A stretch of DNA of 26,452 bases, taken from the NCBI GenBank assembly GCA_964434955.1, contig CAYSXI010000062.1, forward strand, positions 1 through 26,452, in the 5' to 3' direction. The DNA comes from JANQLU01 sp964434955 (GTDB taxonomy: Bacteria > Planctomycetota > Planctomycetia > Pirellulales > Pirellulaceae). Shown here in pieces: positions 22,055-26,452 of this stretch; position 1 is the first letter of the stretch; every line of letters begins with the position of its first letter. A model generated the notes under the pieces. It saw only the letters and a program-made list of their open reading frames with translations. It did not search any database and had not been told where the DNA came from. The position numbers and the translations under genes are program-made.

Positions 22055-24556
22055 ATGGCGGACGGGTCGATGAAACCGAAAGACGCAGCTGAGTTGATTT
22101 CCAAATCGTTCGACTCAGAATTGAGCGAGTCGGAAACAGCCGACTTGAATGAGCACCTGAAACAAGATCCAGATTCGATGAATTTTGCGAAAACGGCCAA
22201 AACCGTGCATCGGGTCATTGGAGACATTTCCGAATGGACAACCACCGAATCGGAAATTGTCGGCCCCGAGTTATCGCCCGATGCAAAAGTCCGCCTCAGT
22301 GATTCGATTGTTCAGGCGGTCAGTGCTCAAATCATGCCCGAGGTCGATGTCGCTCGCCAAAAGGCTGAGAAGGTCCTGGCGCTTGCCGGTGATCACGCGA
22401 GTGACCTGGCGTTCGCCTCGATTGCTTTTCAAAGTGGATTGATCTCAAACGACTGGCTTGAACGAGCAGCTGAGTCCTGGGATCGCGAGAATCAAAGTTT
22501 TTCCGACCATCTCGTCAACGAAGGACTTTTGAATTCCGAACAAAAACAAAGGATCGAGTCGCAAGCCGCAGAGATATTCGGTAAGACGCTTGCCAAAGAT
22601 CAACAGGAAACGCTCATGATTGACAAAACCAAATCCAAACTGACGTCCTCCAATCTGGAATCGTCAGCCGTCATGGATGATGAGCTTCTCACGGGATTGG
22701 GCAAGACCATGGGGCTGAGTACGGCTTCGATGGAAACCGAAATTCAAAAGCCCGGCGGCCGTCAAGTCGAATCGCGATTCACGTTGATTCGAAAGTTGGG
22801 CGAAGGTGGATTGGGCCGCGTTTGGTTGGCGCGTGATGAACAGCTGAAGCGAATGGTGGCCATCAAGGAAACCAATGAGATTTCCGCCAAGTCAAAGCCG
22901 GCCCTTGAACGGTTTCGGCGAGAAGCGGAAATCACGGGGCGGCTTGAGCATCCGAACATTGTCCCGCTTTATCAGTTCGGCAACGATGCCGAATCGAATC
23001 AGCCTTTCTACGCGATGCGGTTTCTCGGCAAGCGAAACTTGAGCGAGGCGATTGCCGAGTTTCACGAGCGAAACCAGGGCGAGCTTGAGAAAGTGGGGCT
23101 GCACAAACTGTTGACGGCTTTCGTCGGAATCTGCCAAGCCATCGGGTACGCCCACTCACGCGGTGTCATCCATCGTGATCTCAAGCCCGACAACGTGGCA
23201 CTCGACAGTTTCGGACAAGTGATCGTGTTGGACTGGGGGCTGGCGAAAATCGTCGAGGAGAGTGAGCTGCACCAAGGGGTTAACGAAAACGCGATGTTGG
23301 ACGATCAGGCGTTCAACCAAACCATCGTCGGACAAATCATTGGCACACCGATGTACATGGCTCCGGAGCAGGCGGTCGGTGACCACGATCAGGTGGATGA
23401 GAAGACGGACGTTTACGGGCTTGGCGCGATTCTGTTTTCGATCTTGACCGGTCTGGCTCCCCACGAGAACAGCGTCTCCTCAACTCCCAGTGGTACCGGC
23501 ACGATGAAAGCCTTGTTGAAAGCCATCGCATCGAATCCGACTCCCTCGCCGACCACCGTCAATTCAAAAGTTCCCCGTGACCTGGAACGAATCTGCATGA
23601 ACGCGATGGCCAAGAAACGCCATGGTCGCTACGCCTCCGTCACCGAACTGGCCGAAGAAATCCAGCTGTGGATGGCCGGGCAGGATGACCGACGGCAACG
23701 CTTTGACAACATGCGAATGAGTGGCCGTGAGTTGAAAGTCAACGTTTCGGCATCGGTTCGGGACTTGGCGACCAATGCGCGGTTCATGTCGATCCTGCCT
23801 CCAATCCAGGAAATCATTAACGTCTACGAGAAAGAAGGAAAAACAGACGACGTCGATAATGATTGGTGGAAGTCCAATGATGAGATGCAGACCTGGCGCG
23901 AACGCTTGAGGACGATTCTTCGAGGGTTGCTTCAGGCGAACAGCGACTACCAGGCCGTTTCTTACTGCAACTTCGGCAAAGACAGCTTCAGCGAAATCGT
24001 CCGTGTCGAACGGCATTCGACGGACCGTTCCAACATTCGCGTTGTGCCCAGTTCCCGATTGTCCCAGGGCTTGATCAGCAAGTTTGCAATCAATGTCATG
24101 AAGCAGAAGCCGGATGAAGTTTTCATTTCGATCACATCGCAAACCGATGAGCACTGCGAAAACTGTGATGAGTTGATGATTTCGGCAGGCGTCCCGGTAT
24201 TCGACGAAACCAACGAAGAGCCATTCGGATTCGTCGTGATTGAAACGCGATTTCAGGATTTGGTGGAACATTCATTCCGAATCAGCGGACAGAACTACTT
24301 CCAATTGTTGGTTCTCGATGACGACCAGTCGATTATTTATCACCGCTGCAAGGAATCCGGGCAAATCTCATGCTCATTTGGCAAAAAGCTGCAGGAGCTT
24401 TATCCCGTGCTTGAACCCAAATCAGCCTCGATCTTTCGTCAGGAAGAGTTCATTGACGAGCTGGATCGCCAGGTATACGCCATGCAGATTTCCTTGGGAC
24501 ACCGCGGAAAAAAACTGACTTTTGTGTTCTTGCAATTGGACGTGCAGCACGGGTGA
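22055..24556 (+). CDS. Ser/Thr protein kinase with anti-sigma-like N-terminus and dCache-like C-terminus
   Basis: The 833-residue protein has three parts. Residues of about 1-60 (KDAAELISKSFDSELS, ADLNEHLKQDP) resemble an anti-sigma domain that lacks zinc ligands. A helical region follows (about 85-190). The kinase spans about 245-520: glycine loop LGEGGLGRVWLA (from 248), Lys271 in VAIKE, HRDLKPDN (from 373), DWG in place of DFG (393) and GTPMYMAPEQA. From about 566 the sequence ASVRDLATNARFMSILPPIQEII, then YQAVSYCNFGKD, SAGVPVFDE and FGFVVIETRFQDLVE matches double-Cache sensor domains. I see no membrane helix, which is odd because such sensors are usually extracytoplasmic. GAGGG precedes the ATG at 22055. 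It probably senses a ligand and signals to the sigma factor encoded upstream. Confidence 0.9.
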   Translation: MADGSMKPKDAAELISKSFDSELSESETADLNEHLKQDPDSMNFAKTAKTVHRVIGDISEWTTTESEIVGPELSPDAKVRLSDSIVQAVSAQIMPEVDVARQKAEKVLALAGDHASDLAFASIAFQSGLISNDWLERAAESWDRENQSFSDHLVNEGLLNSEQKQRIESQAAEIFGKTLAKDQQETLMIDKTKSKLTSSNLESSAVMDDELLTGLGKTMGLSTASMETEIQKPGGRQVESRFTLIRKLGEGGLGRVWLARDEQLKRMVAIKETNEISAKSKPALERFRREAEITGRLEHPNIVPLYQFGNDAESNQPFYAMRFLGKRNLSEAIAEFHERNQGELEKVGLHKLLTAFVGICQAIGYAHSRGVIHRDLKPDNVALDSFGQVIVLDWGLAKIVEESELHQGVNENAMLDDQAFNQTIVGQIIGTPMYMAPEQAVGDHDQVDEKTDVYGLGAILFSILTGLAPHENSVSSTPSGTGTMKALLKAIASNPTPSPTTVNSKVPRDLERICMNAMAKKRHGRYASVTELAEEIQLWMAGQDDRRQRFDNMRMSGRELKVNVSASVRDLATNARFMSILPPIQEIINVYEKEGKTDDVDNDWWKSNDEMQTWRERLRTILRGLLQANSDYQAVSYCNFGKDSFSEIVRVERHSTDRSNIRVVPSSRLSQGLISKFAINVMKQKPDEVFISITSQTDEHCENCDELMISAGVPVFDETNEEPFGFVVIETRFQDLVEHSFRISGQNYFQLLVLDDDQSIIYHRCKESGQISCSFGKKLQELYPVLEPKSASIFRQEEFIDELDRQVYAMQISLGHRGKKLTFVFLQLDVQHG

Positions 24557-24722
24557 TTTTGGCTCGCACGGCCCTTGGACGCTGAATCTCAAGTAAACGG
24601 TTCGTTCCTGGGTCGAAGCCCAAGACGTCAGGCGCTGTTTTTGTAAGGAATCGAGAGGGGCCGCGTCCTCTTGGCAATTATCCGCTAGGATTTGTCAAAG
24701 AACTTTCAAAGCGCTGCATGAC
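24557..24722. other. Intergenic gap after kinase
   Basis: A small CAG-gcg-CTG hairpin with a T5 tail (about 24629-24642) and an AGAGG/CCTCT dyad (24654-24671) may end the kinase transcript weakly. No gene was recognised. Confidence 0.3.
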
Positions 24723-25514
24723 ATGGGCGATTCCGAAAAGCAAAAATCTGGTCCGAAGCGAAATTCGTCTGCGGTGAAGATCGCAAGTTTCGTCGTTTTG
24801 GCATCCATCGGTTTGGTGCTGTTCATTGCCTTTCGCGAACAGTTGAGCCTTGACTACCTGGCGGAACACGAAGACTGGCTTCGCGGGCTTCAGCAATCCC
24901 AGCCGTTGTTGGTGTTCTTGGTTGCCGCCATTATCTACGTGGTTGTCACCGGTTTTTCGCTCCCAGGTGGTGCGACGGTCCTGACATTGGTTTACGCCTG
25001 GTACTTTGGCTTCTTCCCGGCTTTGGCCCTGGTCAGCGTTTCTTCGACGGCCGGCGCGACCGTTGCGTTCTTGTCCAGCCGATACTTCTTTCGCGACTTT
25101 TTTACGTCGAAGTTTGGTGAGCGATTGAGATCGTTTAATGAGAACCTCGAAAAAGATGGTGCCTTCTATTTGTTCTCGCTGAGACTGATTCCAGCCGTGC
25201 CCTTCTTTTTGATCAACATCCTGATGGGTTTGACGCCGATCCGGACCTCGACCTTCTGGTGGGTTAGCCAACTGGGAATGCTACCGGGAACGGCGGTTTA
25301 CGTTTATTTTGGATCGACATTTCCCAAGTTGTCCGAGTTGTCCGAAAAAGGTTTTGCGGGAATATTGAAATGGGAACTGGCGGTTGCCTTCGTTTTGCTT
25401 GGGGTAACGCCATTGATCATCAAGAAATTGTTCGGCTGGTTTTCTCAGCGCGAGATACCGTCGGAAACCGAGAGTGAAGACCGTCAAGAAATCGATCCGA
25501 CTTCGGGTGCGTGA
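24723..25514 (+). CDS. TVP38/TMEM64-type VTT-domain membrane protein
   Basis: The 263-residue protein is an integral membrane protein of the TVP38/TMEM64 (VTT, formerly SNARE-associated) family, related to DedA. An N-terminal membrane anchor (IASFVVLASIGLVLFIAF) is followed by PLLVFLVAAIIYVVVTGFSLPGG. The conserved re-entrant regions ATVLTLVYAWYFGF and GATVAFLSSRYFF come next. The family core is LRLIPAVPFFLINILMGLTPIRTSTFWW with GMLPGTAVYVYFG, and another membrane helix lies near the end (ELAVAFVLLGVTPLII). VTT proteins are implicated in lipid transport or envelope maintenance. A flavoprotein gene starts 6 bases later, and the two are almost certainly co-transcribed. The start is the ATG at 24723 with a weak ribosome site. 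Confidence 0.9.
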   Translation: MGDSEKQKSGPKRNSSAVKIASFVVLASIGLVLFIAFREQLSLDYLAEHEDWLRGLQQSQPLLVFLVAAIIYVVVTGFSLPGGATVLTLVYAWYFGFFPALALVSVSSTAGATVAFLSSRYFFRDFFTSKFGERLRSFNENLEKDGAFYLFSLRLIPAVPFFLINILMGLTPIRTSTFWWVSQLGMLPGTAVYVYFGSTFPKLSELSEKGFAGILKWELAVAFVLLGVTPLIIKKLFGWFSQREIPSETESEDRQEIDPTSGA

Positions 25515-25520
25515 GAAACC

Positions 25521-26452
25521 ATGACACTGCCACAGTTACAGCCTTATGATGAGCACAATCGACGATTGGAATCGAACGTTCATCCAGTGGACTGGGAAAA
25601 TCCCAAGCCGAGAGATCGATACCATCTGGTCGTGATTGGGGCTGGCACGGCGGGCCTGGTGACGGCCGCGGGTGCCGCCGGGTTGGGCGCCAAAGTCGCC
25701 TTGATCGAACGAGAATTGATGGGCGGGGATTGTCTCAATGTTGGCTGCGTGCCATCGAAGGCGCTGATTGGCGCCGGGAGGGTGGCAGCCAATTCAAAAA
25801 GCGGCACAAAATTCGGATTGGAAATGGCCGATCCGAAAGTCGATTTCGCCAAGGTCATGGAGCGGATGCGTCGGCTTCGGGCCGGGATTTCACCTCATGA
25901 CTCGGCCCAGCGATTTCGCGACTTGGGAGTCGATGTGTTCTTGGGCCGCGGGAGTTTCAAGGACGGCCAATCGATCGAAGTCGAAACGAAAAGCGGCGAC
26001 GTGAATCAGCTTCGATTCAAGAACGCGGTCATTGCAACCGGTGCGCGGGCATCCGCGCCACCGATTCCAGGCCTCGATCAAGTCGCCTTCCTGACAAACG
26101 AAAATCTCTTTTCGATGACGGAGTTGCCAAATCGGTTTGGTATTATTGGAGCCGGCCCAATTGGATCCGAGATGGCGCAGACCTTTGCCCAGCTTGGAAG
26201 CGAGGTCCATCTATTTGACATTGCCGATCACGTCCTGCCGCGTGAGGATTCGGATGCTGCGGCGATTGTGCAAAAGCAAATGGTCGCAGATGGTGTCAAC
26301 ATCCACTGTTCGGCAAAGGAACTATCGCTATCCAAAGCGGCGGACTTGATCCAGGTCCATTTCAAAACGGATCACGATTCAACCGAGAGCGTTGCGGTCG
26401 AAAAGTTGTTAGTCGCGGTAGGACGGGCGCCGAATGTCGAGTCGCTTAACCT
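25521..26452 (+). CDS. Mercuric-reductase-like FAD/NAD(P) disulfide oxidoreductase, 3' part outside window
   Basis: The open frame gives 310 codons before the window edge. It has an FAD-binding motif VVIGAGTAGLVTAAGAAGLGAKVALIE, the redox disulfide GDCLNVGCVPSK (Cys71 and Cys76), the second dinucleotide motif GIIGAGPIGSEMAQTFAQLGSEV, and VGRAPNVE. This is the order of class-I pyridine nucleotide-disulfide oxidoreductases (mercuric reductase, dihydrolipoamide dehydrogenase). No N-terminal heavy-metal-binding domain is present and the C-terminal dimer domain is outside the window, so mercury specificity is not supported. Enzymes of this sub-family are often encoded next to, or fused with, VTT-domain proteins. 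GTGAGAAA precedes the start at suitable spacing. Confidence 0.9.
   Translation, partial: MTLPQLQPYDEHNRRLESNVHPVDWENPKPRDRYHLVVIGAGTAGLVTAAGAAGLGAKVALIERELMGGDCLNVGCVPSKALIGAGRVAANSKSGTKFGLEMADPKVDFAKVMERMRRLRAGISPHDSAQRFRDLGVDVFLGRGSFKDGQSIEVETKSGDVNQLRFKNAVIATGARASAPPIPGLDQVAFLTNENLFSMTELPNRFGIIGAGPIGSEMAQTFAQLGSEVHLFDIADHVLPREDSDAAAIVQKQMVADGVNIHCSAKELSLSKAADLIQVHFKTDHDSTESVAVEKLLVAVGRAPNVESLN

Overview
The window looks like a chromosomal segment of a planctomycete, probably a Pirellulales-type marine lineage. The strongest sign is a large secreted cysteine-rich protein built from repeated Tyr-Thr-Val (YTV) units at 15327-17558, a family known from the proteinaceous cell walls of Rhodopirellula relatives. 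Supporting signs are an ECF sigma factor beside a Ser/Thr kinase, a PEP-CTERM/CHRD exported protein, a PTPMT1-like phosphatase, an FG-GAP secreted protein and many weak Shine-Dalgarno sites. No rRNA, tRNA, insertion sequence, prophage or CRISPR array is visible. Most of the window is ordinary chromosome.

Layout. Positions 1-1004 (-) hold the N-terminal part of an FG-GAP/VCBS secreted protein that runs off the window. It is divergent from a penicillin-acylase-family N-terminal hydrolase (1228-3447), followed 22 bases later by an AlkD-like DNA alkylation repair protein (3470-4180). A shared hairpin terminator separates these from a PEP-CTERM CHRD protein on the other strand (4246-4818). Next are a small lipoprotein (5105-5425), a DinB-fold protein (-), RadC (6279-6998), a second shared terminator and a TlpA-type thioredoxin (-). 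Positions 8457-11116 carry a MATE transporter and a secreted prenyltransferase/cyclase-fold protein in tandem. A PTPMT1-like phosphatase (-) is divergent from arginine decarboxylase (speA) and transaldolase. The YTV wall protein follows, ending in a strong terminator, then an unknown membrane protein (-).

The most unusual part is 18534-19370, which has no credible protein gene. It contains two tandem units about 370 bp apart. Each has a near-consensus sigma-54 promoter (GG-N10-GC), an 11-nt identical 5' element, a 10-bp outer stem whose 3' arm differs between copies yet still pairs, a 13-nt identical C-rich segment inside the stem and a GCCGC/GCGGC terminator with a T-run. I interpret these as a pair of paralogous sigma-54-dependent small RNAs of about 155-165 nt, comparable in arrangement only (not sequence) to the Qrr or GlmY/GlmZ RNAs.

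The right third holds an aldehyde dehydrogenase (-), a small zf-HC2 anti-sigma-like protein (-) and, divergently, an ECF sigma factor followed by a kinase. That kinase has an anti-sigma-like N-terminus and a dCache-like sensor C-terminus without evident membrane segments, so the cluster looks like a signal-transduction module. The window ends in a TVP38/VTT-domain membrane protein and the first part of a mercuric-reductase-like flavoprotein, 6 bases apart. Gene functions come from recognisable motifs read by eye. No database or folding program was run.
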